DNA from: Aerococcus sanguinicola | GTDB lineage: Bacteria; Bacillota; Bacilli; Lactobacillales; Aerococcaceae | Length of the DNA stretch: 64,000 nucleotides | Reading direction: 5' to 3' | Assembly: GCF_008726925.1 (NCBI RefSeq) | Contig: NZ_VYWO01000005.1 | Span: forward strand, 1-64,000 | Part shown: in pieces, positions 24,253 to 32,241 of the stretch | Position numbering within the stretch: the first letter of the stretch is position 1 | Layout of the letters: the number at the start of each line of letters is the position of its first letter | Notes under the pieces: generated by a model | The model's database searches: none | What the model was told of the DNA's origin: nothing | What the model saw: the letters and a program-made list of their open reading frames with translations, nothing else | Position numbers and translations under genes: made by a program

Positions 24253-25236
24253 TTAATCTTTATTGCTATAGGCACCAAAATTGACATCTTCCATCTGGTC
24301 AGCCAAACGAACGGCATCACCAATCCGGCAGGCTATCCGATGGTGGACCATGGTGTGGACGCGGACGACCTCGATCCCCTGGCGGGCCGCAATAGTAGAC
24401 AGAGCAGCTGATGCTTCATCCCGATTTTCGAAGCCTTCCTCGGTTGTTACGTCCACATTATAACCCGCTTCTTCTACCATGTTCTGGATGAAACGCTTGC
24501 GGGATACCCCAAGGAAGACCCAGTAGCCCTTGTCATGGAGACAGGACATTTTTTGAATCAAGCTGAGATTTTCCCGTTTGGTCAAACCAAAGCCAATACC
24601 TGGATCTAACATGATGCGGTCATCTTCAATGCCTGCTGCATGCGCGCGTTCCAGACTCTTGTCCAAGTAAGCCAGCATCAGTTCTTCAATTGGCATCTCC
24701 TTAAAGGCCGCCTTCTCTTCTGCTGTAAAGACAGTCTGATCACCGAACTCTGGAAATTTCTGTGAGCCCGGATGGTCTGGGCGGGCGGTCACTGGATTAA
24801 ACATCAGAATTGCCCCGGCCTTAGACTGGCCCACCACTTCAGCCATGCGCGGATCACCTAGGAAGCCGGTGATATCATTAATGATATCAATTCCCGCTTC
24901 AATCGCAGCTTCTGCCACGTCTGCCTTCCAAGTATCCAAGGAAAGCGGAACATCCGTCACTTCTTTGAGAGCTCGAATAACAGGCACCACCCGGTTGATC
25001 TCTTCTTCAACTGGGACATAGCTAGAACCCGGTCGGGTCGATTCTCCACCGATATCAATCATACCAGCCCCAGCTTGGATTAATTTTTGGGCTTGGGCGA
25101 GTGCCTTATCGACACTGTTGTATTGGCCCCCATCTGAGAAAGAGTCCGGCGTGACATTGACAATGCCACATAAGATGGTCGGTTCATGGTCATTACTTAG
25201 GGTCTTATCATGGTAGCGAAAATATGATGGTCGCAT
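24253..25236 (-). CDS. folP: Dihydropteroate synthase
   Basis: A 327-residue TIM-barrel enzyme joining p-aminobenzoate to the pterin pyrophosphate in folate synthesis, and the sulfonamide target. Family motifs are GIVNVTPDSFSDGGQY, MIDIGGESTRPGSSYV, DIINDITG, ILDPGIGFGLTK-like MLDPGIGFGLTKREN, VFLGVSRKRFI and the C-terminal VRVHTMVHHR. It exceeds the usual 270-290 residues through an insertion of about 40 residues before the PGIGF motif. GGAGG is seven bases upstream of ATG. It is not in a folate gene cluster; the next gene downstream is a lipid kinase. Confidence 0.95.
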   Translation of the reverse strand: MRPSYFRYHDKTLSNDHEPTILCGIVNVTPDSFSDGGQYNSVDKALAQAQKLIQAGAGMIDIGGESTRPGSSYVPVEEEINRVVPVIRALKEVTDVPLSLDTWKADVAEAAIEAGIDIINDITGFLGDPRMAEVVGQSKAGAILMFNPVTARPDHPGSQKFPEFGDQTVFTAEEKAAFKEMPIEELMLAYLDKSLERAHAAGIEDDRIMLDPGIGFGLTKRENLSLIQKMSCLHDKGYWVFLGVSRKRFIQNMVEEAGYNVDVTTEEGFENRDEASAALSTIAARQGIEVVRVHTMVHHRIACRIGDAVRLADQMEDVNFGAYSNKD

Positions 25237-25260
25237 GGGTGATCCTCCTCTTTTATGAAA

Positions 25261-25794
25261 TTAATGGGCTTTGAGATATTTAATGAGACGTCCCTTACCT
25301 TCATTATCGATGGCAATTAGTGCCGCGTCTCCCTTATCAAAAGCCCGGTATTGCCCCGCAAAATGGCGGAGCCAAGTCCCGGCATAGGGCTCATGCCCCA
25401 CCACTACGAGAACCTGTCCCTTTTGCAGGCGTTCCTGGATGGCTTCTTCACCCCCCAGGTCCGAGGCCTCGGCAATCTCTAAATGAGCATTTGGGGAGAG
25501 GGCAGCTTGGAAGGCTTCAGCCGTTTCCCGGGCCCGGCTAAGCGGAGAGGATAAGATCTGAAGGTCTAGCTGGTCCAACTTGTCTTCAAATTCTTGGTAG
25601 CGGTCCTGTAAGTAAGCCGCTTCCCCTGCCAACAAGCGTGGATTGCCAGGATTCTCCCCATAATCAGGGCGACCATGGCGAATAATGAGCAGGTAACTAG
25701 CAGGCTCCCGGCTTGCCTTGTGAGAAGACTCAGCTACCGTCTCTTGCTTAGCTTCAGGATTTAATAAAGATTTCATCGAATCAAAAAATGACAT
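25261..25794 (-). CDS. Histidine phosphatase family protein (SixA-like)
   Basis: A 177-residue protein of the histidine (phosphoglycerate mutase) phosphatase superfamily. The catalytic RHG is in LLIIRHGRPDYGEN (about residue 38), the arginine of SSPLSRARETAEAF is the second phosphate contact, and the second histidine is in VVVGHEPYAG. The size and late GHEP motif match SixA. The first 30 residues are an extra hydrophilic leader. Its ribosome binding site AAAGGAG is the edge of a family A repeat: GAACCCAACT is followed directly by AAAGGAGCTAAGCC and ATG. folP follows downstream after 24 bases and is probably cotranscribed. Confidence 0.82.
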   Translation of the reverse strand: MSFFDSMKSLLNPEAKQETVAESSHKASREPASYLLIIRHGRPDYGENPGNPRLLAGEAAYLQDRYQEFEDKLDQLDLQILSSPLSRARETAEAFQAALSPNAHLEIAEASDLGGEEAIQERLQKGQVLVVVGHEPYAGTWLRHFAGQYRAFDKGDAALIAIDNEGKGRLIKYLKAH

Positions 25795-25805
25795 GGCTTA
25801 GCTCC

Positions 25806-26051
25806 TTTAGTTGGGTTCGAGGATGCAGAAAGGGCTCCTCTTAGCAAAAGTCCGTTGAAGGCTTGCAGCCTTCTCTGGCCTTTTACTCCAGGGGTCCCTT
25901 TCTCCCGCTAGCCCTCTCACACCCTTTTATAGTCGGGTTCAGGCTAGCAGAAATAGCTCCTCTTCACAAAGATCCGCCGAAGACTTTTAGTCTTCTCTGG
26001 TTCTTTGCTCCAGAGGTCTATTTCTCCCGCTAGCCCTCACACCCTTTAGTC
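25806..26051 (-). repeat. Family A tandem palindromic repeat array filling an intergenic space
   Basis: In reverse orientation, direct repeats lie at 26036-26051 (partial), 25916-25940 (three extra bases) and 25806-25818 (partial), with a period of 120-122. The two palindromes carry CTAGC outer arms, AAATAGACCTC-type inner arms and an apical GAAGACT/AGTCTTC-type hairpin, closely matching the second unit of the 5847-6213 array. The array spans from the stop codon of the upstream gene to the ribosome binding site of the downstream gene. Confidence 0.85.
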
Positions 26052-27245
26052 TGAGTAGTTGTCGAAGTATCCTTGGATGTAGATGAAGGGGGTGCCTTTG
26101 TCGCCGCTGCCGCTGGTGAGGTCGGCGAGGGAGCCGACGAGGTCAGTGATTTGGCGTGGGGTGGTTCCGACCGAGCTATGGTGGGTGTCCCCTTCGTTTT
26201 CTTCGTGTTTCTTAATGTGTTCACGCATTGCGTCTTCGAGGTCTTGGCCACTGAGCTCGCTAAATTGGTTGTCGGCCAAGTATTTCAATTTCATTTCATG
26301 AGGCGTTCCCGCTAAGCCATCGGTATAGCCAGGAGATACAACAGGGTCAGCTAATTCCCAGATGTGCCCTACTGGATCCTTGAAGGCGCCATCGCCGTAA
26401 ACCATCACTTCAATCGTGTGACCAGTTTCTTCAGCAATCATTGCTTGGAGGTCGCGAACGAAGGTCATGGCATCACGGGGGAAGAGTTTGAGAGTATTTT
26501 CACCTGAGAGGTTCGCGCCCAGTAGGCCAAACTCTTCATTATACCTTTCTCCCTCATTCGGTGCTTGGGTCAGAATATTATCAAGGCTCAGGACCACCCC
26601 TTGGCTATCGGCCTTCTTCAACTCGCGTTTGAGACGGTCGCGACTGTGCGTCGTGCAGACCAAGACATCCTGGCTATAATCAAGGATGGTTTCCACCCGG
26701 TTGGAGAAGATAATCTCACATTCTGCTCCTTCACTCTCCACACAGTCCTTATAGAGGGCCACATAATTTTGCCCTGTGAAAGGATGCTTGGGTTGGCCAA
26801 AAGTTTGGATGAATTCTTCCTCAGTCAATTTGGTCGACCAAGGATTAATGTCAGCTTCTTCTAAGGCCTGATCAGAAATCAATGCATTGCCCACTTCATC
26901 GCGGGGATAGGCGAATTGGATGACAACTTTAGACTTAGCCCGAGCGATGGCTTGAAGAATAGGATAGAAACGGTTGCGGCTGGTTATGGGGAAAACAATC
27001 CCAATCGTATCGGAAGCAAATTTCTCGTTAAGATCTTGGGCGACCGCATCCAGGCTCACAAAGTTCCCTTGGGCCCGAGCCAAGATCGATTCTGTTACCG
27101 CAATAATATCCTTGTCTTGAATGTTAAATCCTTCTTGGTCTGCTGCATGGACCAGGGTTGATTTCACAATTTGGGCAAGGTCATCGCCTTCCTTAATAAT
27201 CGGTGCACGTAAACCCCGAACGACAGTACCTAGCAGTCTTGACAT
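26046..27245 (-). CDS. Coenzyme F420-0:L-glutamate ligase-like protein (CofE/FbiB family)
   Basis: A 399-residue protein whose N-terminal 250 residues match the F420-0 gamma-glutamyl ligase fold: GLRAPIIKEGDDLAQIV, DKDIIAVTESILARAQGNFV, FPITSRNRFYPIL, and later VMVYGDGAFKDPVGHIWELADPVVSPGYT. True CofE proteins are about 250 residues; the extra C-terminal 130 carry a conserved-looking STxGTTPRQITDLVGSLADLTSG stretch. Homologues occur in firmicutes with no F420, where the function is unknown. AAAAGG lies nine bases before the ATG at 27245; an ATG at 27254 directly abuts that site. The TAA stop belongs to the flanking repeat array. Confidence 0.75.
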   Translation of the reverse strand: MSRLLGTVVRGLRAPIIKEGDDLAQIVKSTLVHAADQEGFNIQDKDIIAVTESILARAQGNFVSLDAVAQDLNEKFASDTIGIVFPITSRNRFYPILQAIARAKSKVVIQFAYPRDEVGNALISDQALEEADINPWSTKLTEEEFIQTFGQPKHPFTGQNYVALYKDCVESEGAECEIIFSNRVETILDYSQDVLVCTTHSRDRLKRELKKADSQGVVLSLDNILTQAPNEGERYNEEFGLLGANLSGENTLKLFPRDAMTFVRDLQAMIAEETGHTIEVMVYGDGAFKDPVGHIWELADPVVSPGYTDGLAGTPHEMKLKYLADNQFSELSGQDLEDAMREHIKKHEENEGDTHHSSVGTTPRQITDLVGSLADLTSGSGDKGTPFIYIQGYFDNYSD

Positions 27246-27342
27246 CTTCATCATCCTTTTATCAGTCTATTTTATCAAAAATCATACGTCTTCATAATAG
27301 CATGTTTTGCCCTTGAGGTGGAGGCCTATTTCAAAAAAAGTT

Positions 27343-28545
27343 CTAGGGTTCGAGAGCTTTCAAAGTCTCCAGGCTAAGATCTTCTTGATCCTCAGCACCG
27401 TCCACATCGAAGCCGTTCAAATTCAGAAATTCATGCCATAAGAGGTCATAGGCCGTCAAGTCCGTCTTGAAATTATCTGGCCGAATCTGCTTAATCAGTG
27501 CTTCGGTTTGGGCTTGGACCTCGGGATCCAATTCCCAGCGGTCCGGCCGCAAGCGGCCTTGGTCATCATATTCCGGTTGGTCCCCATAAAGCATATCACG
27601 GTAAATCCGATCTTGGTGCATAATTGGCGTCTCATGGCTGCCACGCTCAGCCATCACCTTGTAGAGGGCAATGCAATAAATAGGGAAGAAGGGGATAACG
27701 GCACTGGCCTTGGTGGTGACAGCCGTTGCCACAACAACCTGGGCCTTGCCTCCTAAGTCTTCTAATTCTTGATCAATCCACTGAGCCTTCTCGTCACAGT
27801 CTGCCTTGGCCCGGCCCAGGGTCCCATCCCGGTAATAGGACCGGTTGAGTTCGCTCCCTAAATAGGAATAGATAACCGTTTGGACCCCTTGGGCTAAGAC
27901 GCCCGCTTCTTTAAGCAGCTTGATCCAAGCATACCAATCCTCGCCTCCCATGACTTTGACCGTTGCTTCAATTTCTTCTTCACTAGCAGGCTCGAGCACT
28001 TCTTGGTAGAGTTCTTCCTTCTGTAGATTAATGGTCGGACCAACCACTTCTTGCCCGATGGATTTAATGGCCGAATGATAAGTTTCGCCTGTTTCAGGAT
28101 CCGTCCGACGTCCAGTCGCTAAGCTATAGACCACTAAATCAACGGCCCCGCCAAATTCTTCCTTGATGTAACGAATGACCTCATCCTTTAATTCCTGGCT
28201 AAAAGCGTCACCCACGAAATTCTTCGCTACTAGGCCTTCTTTTTCTGCTGCTTGGCGGAAGAAGATATTATTGTACCAGCCTGGCGTGCCCAAGTTCTTC
28301 TCTGAACGAGGTCCCTTGTCATAAGACACCCCAATAGTATCTGCCCCTGCCCCAAAAGCAGTGCTGATCCGTGTGGCCAAGCCATAGCTAGAAGAAGCCC
28401 CTAGGACGAGCACTTTCTTAGGCCCTTCATAGTGCCCCTGGCGCTTAACATAGTCGATTTGGTTCTGGATTTCCTGCTTGAGTCCCATGGGGTTTAGGGT
28501 CATCAAGACATTGCCTCGTAGGATGGGTTTACTTTCAATGGTCAT
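27343..28545 (-). CDS. fabV: Enoyl-ACP reductase FabV / trans-2-enoyl-CoA reductase
   Basis: A 400-residue NADH-dependent reductase of the last step of fatty acid elongation, from the long FabV branch of the short-chain dehydrogenases. The nucleotide-binding loop is VLVLGASSSYGLATRI (about residue 46). The catalytic region YSYLGSELNRSYYRDGTLGRAKADCDEKA contains the Tyr-x8-Lys pair typical of FabV, and TTKASAVIPFFPIYC follows. FabV is known to be insensitive to triclosan. AGGAGTG precedes the ATG. No other fab genes are near, so it stands alone. Confidence 0.95.
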   Translation of the reverse strand: MTIESKPILRGNVLMTLNPMGLKQEIQNQIDYVKRQGHYEGPKKVLVLGASSSYGLATRISTAFGAGADTIGVSYDKGPRSEKNLGTPGWYNNIFFRQAAEKEGLVAKNFVGDAFSQELKDEVIRYIKEEFGGAVDLVVYSLATGRRTDPETGETYHSAIKSIGQEVVGPTINLQKEELYQEVLEPASEEEIEATVKVMGGEDWYAWIKLLKEAGVLAQGVQTVIYSYLGSELNRSYYRDGTLGRAKADCDEKAQWIDQELEDLGGKAQVVVATAVTTKASAVIPFFPIYCIALYKVMAERGSHETPIMHQDRIYRDMLYGDQPEYDDQGRLRPDRWELDPEVQAQTEALIKQIRPDNFKTDLTAYDLLWHEFLNLNGFDVDGAEDQEDLSLETLKALEP

Positions 28546-28574
28546 CTCATCACTCCTGATATTATTTTTCTATT

Positions 28575-28606
28575 AATTATACACAAATAAAGAGGCCCTG
28601 GATAGT
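28575..28606 (-). terminator. Terminator overlapping the stop codon of the YoaK-family gene
   Basis: GGCCCTAG and C(C)AGGGCC pair, followed leftwards by TCTTTATTT. The left arm includes the last proline codon and the TAG stop of the gene. Confidence 0.6.
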
Positions 28607-29275
28607 CTAGGGCCAACTGGTTACTTCGAGCCTATCGCGGAAGAAGAAGAAATAACCCGCCAGAAGGAGGTCCAAGACTCCCGCCACAAACATTTCATGG
28701 AAGGGGGTGTACTGGTCCACCAGAGCGGCGAGGATCCCTCCCGCTAAGAAGCTCCACAGATTATTCAAATGAAAGCTCAGCCGCCAGACTTCAATTGGAT
28801 GGCGGTTTAACCAACGGCCAAGCATAACGCCTATATCTGTGATTAGGCCTGTCATAATGGTCGTTCGAACGGTAATCCCCCGATAAGAGAGCCGCATACC
28901 ATTCTGAAAGCCCAGGGAAAAAGCAGTCAGAACTAACAAAATCCCCGCCGGAAGGTCCAGCCAAGGCGTAGCCAACCAGACCAGGCCAAAACCGGTCAGA
29001 ATAGCGGTATAGCGCAAGCGAACCGCCGAATCATCATGGGGATAACAGAAACCACTAAAGATCGTCCCCATCAAAAAAGCAATAACAACAGACAAGGTCT
29101 CCACCAGGGCAAAATTATTCTGTTGGACAATCAAGATGGGAATATTGGTCAGAGACCCGGTATGGCCGGCCAAGGTGGTCGCAAAATGAATAATCATCGT
29201 GACATTGATATAGCCTGCTAGAAAGCGCAGAAAAAGAACCGACCAGTAATTAGCTTGTCTACTTTCTTGTGCCAC
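28607..29275 (-). CDS. YoaK family (DUF1275) membrane protein
   Basis: A 222-residue membrane protein with about six hydrophobic segments. DUF1275 features are FLRFLAGYINVTMIIHFATTLAGHTGSLTNIPILI at the start and FSLGFQNGMRLSYRGITVRTTIMTGLITDIG in the middle. The family function is unknown. The start is GTG with GGAGG six bases upstream. It follows the DUF4298 gene by ten bases and rlmN beyond it, so the three may be transcribed together. The 3' end overlaps a terminator. Confidence 0.85.
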   Translation of the reverse strand: MAQESRQANYWSVLFLRFLAGYINVTMIIHFATTLAGHTGSLTNIPILIVQQNNFALVETLSVVIAFLMGTIFSGFCYPHDDSAVRLRYTAILTGFGLVWLATPWLDLPAGILLVLTAFSLGFQNGMRLSYRGITVRTTIMTGLITDIGVMLGRWLNRHPIEVWRLSFHLNNLWSFLAGGILAALVDQYTPFHEMFVAGVLDLLLAGYFFFFRDRLEVTSWP

Positions 29276-29285
29276 TTCTGACCTC

Positions 29286-29585
29286 CTAAGCTAAGAGCTG
29301 GCGGGCTAAGTCTAAGAGGGCCAGGCCCAGCCGGTGCTTATCGACCAGAGCATCATAAACGCCATCTTCTGAGAGCACCTGGTAAGTCAAGTCCTTAGGC
29401 AGCTGTCCCTTATCATAGGCCGCTAGGTCATCAAACCATTCCGGACTGCCATAATAAGCTTCCAGTGCTTCTAAGCCAGGGGCAAGCCCTTCAAAGTCAG
29501 CGAGGTCTTTATCAAGAGCGTCAAAAAAGGACTGGCTATCCCTTAAATGGGCCTCCATTTTCTGAATGTGTTCCACGCGATCCAT
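29286..29585 (-). CDS. DUF4298 domain protein
   Basis: A small 99-residue, acidic, largely helical protein beginning MDRVEHIQKMEAHL. The stretch LEALEAYYGSPEWFDDLAAYDKGQLPKDL and the following LSEDGVYDAL are typical of DUF4298, a family of unknown function in lactic acid bacteria and relatives. The ATG at 29585 is chosen; AAAGGA lies 12 bases upstream, rather far. A TTG at 29609 would place that site inside the gene. It sits between rlmN and a DUF1275 gene. Confidence 0.75.
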   Translation of the reverse strand: MDRVEHIQKMEAHLRDSQSFFDALDKDLADFEGLAPGLEALEAYYGSPEWFDDLAAYDKGQLPKDLTYQVLSEDGVYDALVDKHRLGLALLDLARQLLA

Positions 29586-29633
29586 TGCTTCATAACATCC
29601 TTTCTTCAAGCTTTAAGCGCGCAAGAGAGGCCA

Positions 29634-30731
29634 CTAAGCCTGGTCAGCTTGCACTTGCTCCCGTTGGCGGCGTTGGCGACGCTTGCGTTCATACTGGCTG
29701 CGCAGCTGACCACAGGCGGCTTCAATCTCTGTCCCAAATTCTTTACGGACGACACAGTTAATATTGTTCTGCATCAAGACATCAAAGAACTTGGTAATAG
29801 CTTCCGGCTTGGACCGGCGATAAGGATTCTCCGGCACCGGATTATAAGGAATCAAGTTCACATAGGCTAATTTGCGCATAGGTTTCAGCAGATCTGCTAA
29901 TTCTTGAGCATGCTCTGGCCGGTCATTAACCCCATCAATCATAATATGTTCAAAGGTCACCCGACGATTGGTTAGGTCGGTATATTCATAGATGGCATCG
30001 AAAAGCTCTTCCATGGGATACTTGCGGTTAATCCGCATCATAGAAGACCGGACCTCATTATTGGAAGCATGGAGGGAAACCGCCAAGTTAACCTGGATCC
30101 CTTCATGGGCGAATTCACGAATCTTAGGCGCTAAGCCAGAGGTTGACACCGTAATATGGCGGGCACCGATAGCCAGTCCTTTGTCATCATTGACAATACG
30201 GAGGAAGCGCATGACATTGTCATAATTATCGAAAGGCTCACCAATCCCCATAACGACAATATGGGAAACCTTCTCCCCTTCCCCGCGGGCATCCAGATAG
30301 CGTTGGATATACATAATCTGAGCGACAATCTCACCTGTTGTTAGGTCACGTTGCTTAGGTAAGAGCCCCGAAGCACAGAAACGGCAGCCAATATTGCAGC
30401 CAATCTGAGTCGTCACGCAGACTGACAAGCCATAGTGGTGGTACATTAGAACCGTTTCAATCATAGACTGATCCGCTAATTGGAAGAGGAACTTGGTCGT
30501 CTTATCCTCTGCCCGTTGCACAATTTCTTCTTTTAAGGGACTGAAATTAAACTGGTCTTCTAAAGCTTGGCGCAGGTCTTCGGAAAGATTGGTCATTTCC
30601 GCAAAACTCCCTACCCGTTGGCGGTAGAGCCATTGCCAGATTTGTTCCGCGCGAAAGGCCTTCTCGCCCATTTCTACGAGACGTTCTTCCATTTCCTTCC
30701 GTGTCAGACCATAGATTGATTCTTTTGTCAT
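29634..30731 (-). CDS. rlmN: 23S rRNA (adenine(2503)-C(2))-methyltransferase
   Basis: A 365-residue radical-SAM enzyme that methylates A2503 of 23S rRNA and also A37 of some tRNAs. The cluster cysteines are in [20 protein letters not shown] (CxxxCxxC, about residue 125). [15 protein letters not shown] is the SAM-binding GEP motif, and the catalytic cysteine near the end is in [13 protein letters not shown], with a second in [16 protein letters not shown] precedes the ATG. The arginine-rich tail is ordinary for the family. The call is very sure. Confidence 0.96.
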   Translation of the reverse strand: MTKESIYGLTRKEMEERLVEMGEKAFRAEQIWQWLYRQRVGSFAEMTNLSEDLRQALEDQFNFSPLKEEIVQRAEDKTTKFLFQLADQSMIETVLMYHHYGLSVCVTTQIGCNIGCRFCASGLLPKQRDLTTGEIVAQIMYIQRYLDARGEGEKVSHIVVMGIGEPFDNYDNVMRFLRIVNDDKGLAIGARHITVSTSGLAPKIREFAHEGIQVNLAVSLHASNNEVRSSMMRINRKYPMEELFDAIYEYTDLTNRRVTFEHIMIDGVNDRPEHAQELADLLKPMRKLAYVNLIPYNPVPENPYRRSKPEAITKFFDVLMQNNINCVVRKEFGTEIEAACGQLRSQYERKRRQRRQREQVQADQA

Positions 30732-30836
30732 GAACTGTCTTACTCCTTTTTTTAAATCCTTCTAAATTTCCCTCCCATTATAACATGAACTTTGGCGATA
30801 GCTAGGCTGTCTTAATAAGATTAGGCCAAGTTCCTA

Positions 30837-30869
30837 ACAAAAAAAGACTGGTCACAAGGACACAGTCTT
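30837..30869 (-). terminator. Terminator of the MFS transporter gene
   Basis: AAGACTG and CAGTCTT pair around a 12-base loop and are followed leftwards by a run of T, immediately after the stop codon. Confidence 0.7.
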
Positions 30870-30874
30870 AGAGT

Positions 30875-32023
30875 TTAAGCCAAATAAGTCTTGGAAGCTA
30901 GGCTGATCCCTAAAGCGATAAGGAGGAGCAAGAGTGCCATGATCACAATCGCTGCTGAAGACGATGAGGCAAGGAGCCAGCCACCGACCGTTGACCCAAT
31001 CATAATCGAGAAGTTAAAGGCCGCGGATTGTAGGGAAGTTGCGACAGCCGTTCCCTCGCTGACTTGGCGGGTAACAGCGGTTTGAAAGAGCGTCACTAAG
31101 GCCCCAAAGCCAATCCCCCAGAGAATAAAAGCTAGGTGGTGTACGCCCGTATTCGCTAAGAAGTAGAAGCAAGCCATGGCTAAGGCAGCACTCCCTAACA
31201 TGCCAGCACATACCCAGCGGAGGTAGTGATCAATAAAGATCCCCGCTAGCAGGACGGAAAGGATCGAGCCAATCCCAAAGAGGATTTGGGCCAGGCCAAT
31301 GCCGGGATAGTCAATGGTCTTCACCAAGTTCGTAATATAAGTATAGACTCCGTAATTGGCGACGACAGCGAGCACCGTTAAGAGGACCACTAGGAGCACC
31401 CCTTTATTCTTCAACATGGTAAGGGGAGAATTCGACCGGGACCGCTTCTCACCCGGTACATGGGGCAAGAAAGTCTGGCAGAGGAAGGCAACTAGGGCAA
31501 TAAAAATGGCCATCACAATGAATTCTAAGCGGAAGGAAAAACGAGTCCCAATCCAGGTCATCAGGGGCAAGCCCAAGCTCATACCGACTGTCGTCCCTGC
31601 CATGATAACAGCGACTGCCTTGCCCTGGTCTTTTGGCTTCACTAGGCTCATTCCGTAGGCTGAAATCATAGGCCACAGTGCCCCAGCACAGACTCCGCCC
31701 AAAATCCGGGCTAAAACAGCCAACCAATAAATAGGCAGCAAGCCAATCACCAAATTAGCGAGACCAAAGCCGATCAATAAGAGCATGAGGAGCTTCTTGC
31801 GGTCCCATTCAACGGTAGCTGAAATAATAGGAATGCCGCAGACTGCCGAGGCAATGGCATATTGACCCACAAAACCTCCCGCCTGAGCTTCCGTAATGCC
31901 AAAAGCCTCTGCCATCTGGGGCAGGACACCCGAAGGCATTAATTCTGACAAGATGGCCATAAAGGTAATACTAGCCATCAAAATAAAAAGTGGCCAAGAA
32001 AAGCCTGATCTTTGTTGATGCAT
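30875..32023 (-). CDS. Major facilitator superfamily transporter (AraJ/YdhP-like)
   Basis: A 382-residue protein with 12 predicted membrane segments, in the DHA1 branch of MFS exporters. The opening LFILMASITFMAILSELMPSGVLPQMAEAFGITEAQAG and the loop motif DRKKLLMLLL after segment 2 are typical of AraJ/YdhP proteins, often annotated as sugar or purine efflux. The ATG at 32023 is preceded by AAAGGAC eight bases upstream; the longer frame to 32059 has no ribosome binding site. It is divergent from codA, with 218 bases between, so a role with pyrimidines is possible but unproven. Confidence 0.85.
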   Translation of the reverse strand: MHQQRSGFSWPLFILMASITFMAILSELMPSGVLPQMAEAFGITEAQAGGFVGQYAIASAVCGIPIISATVEWDRKKLLMLLLIGFGLANLVIGLLPIYWLAVLARILGGVCAGALWPMISAYGMSLVKPKDQGKAVAVIMAGTTVGMSLGLPLMTWIGTRFSFRLEFIVMAIFIALVAFLCQTFLPHVPGEKRSRSNSPLTMLKNKGVLLVVLLTVLAVVANYGVYTYITNLVKTIDYPGIGLAQILFGIGSILSVLLAGIFIDHYLRWVCAGMLGSAALAMACFYFLANTGVHHLAFILWGIGFGALVTLFQTAVTRQVSEGTAVATSLQSAAFNFSIMIGSTVGGWLLASSSSAAIVIMALLLLLIALGISLASKTYLA

Positions 32024-32241
32024 AATTTTTGTCCTTTCATCTATTTGCTTATGGCTCATTATAGTTTATGCGAATACTTTGACAAGACCCAAAATAGCTT
32101 TTGCTGTGCGAATCTGAGCAAGTATTCAAACTCTCATGTGAATAGGGGCGCTGGGTAGTTAAAGTCAATCCTAAGACTTGATTTAAATGATAGGAAACCT
32201 TAAGCTAGGTTATAGATATCATTACAGGAGGTAATCATAAG

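Noticed and set aside
32060..32241. Purine or pyrimidine-responsive riboswitch before codA
   Set aside because: None of the conserved purine-riboswitch loop sequences is visible, and there is no terminator hairpin in the leader.
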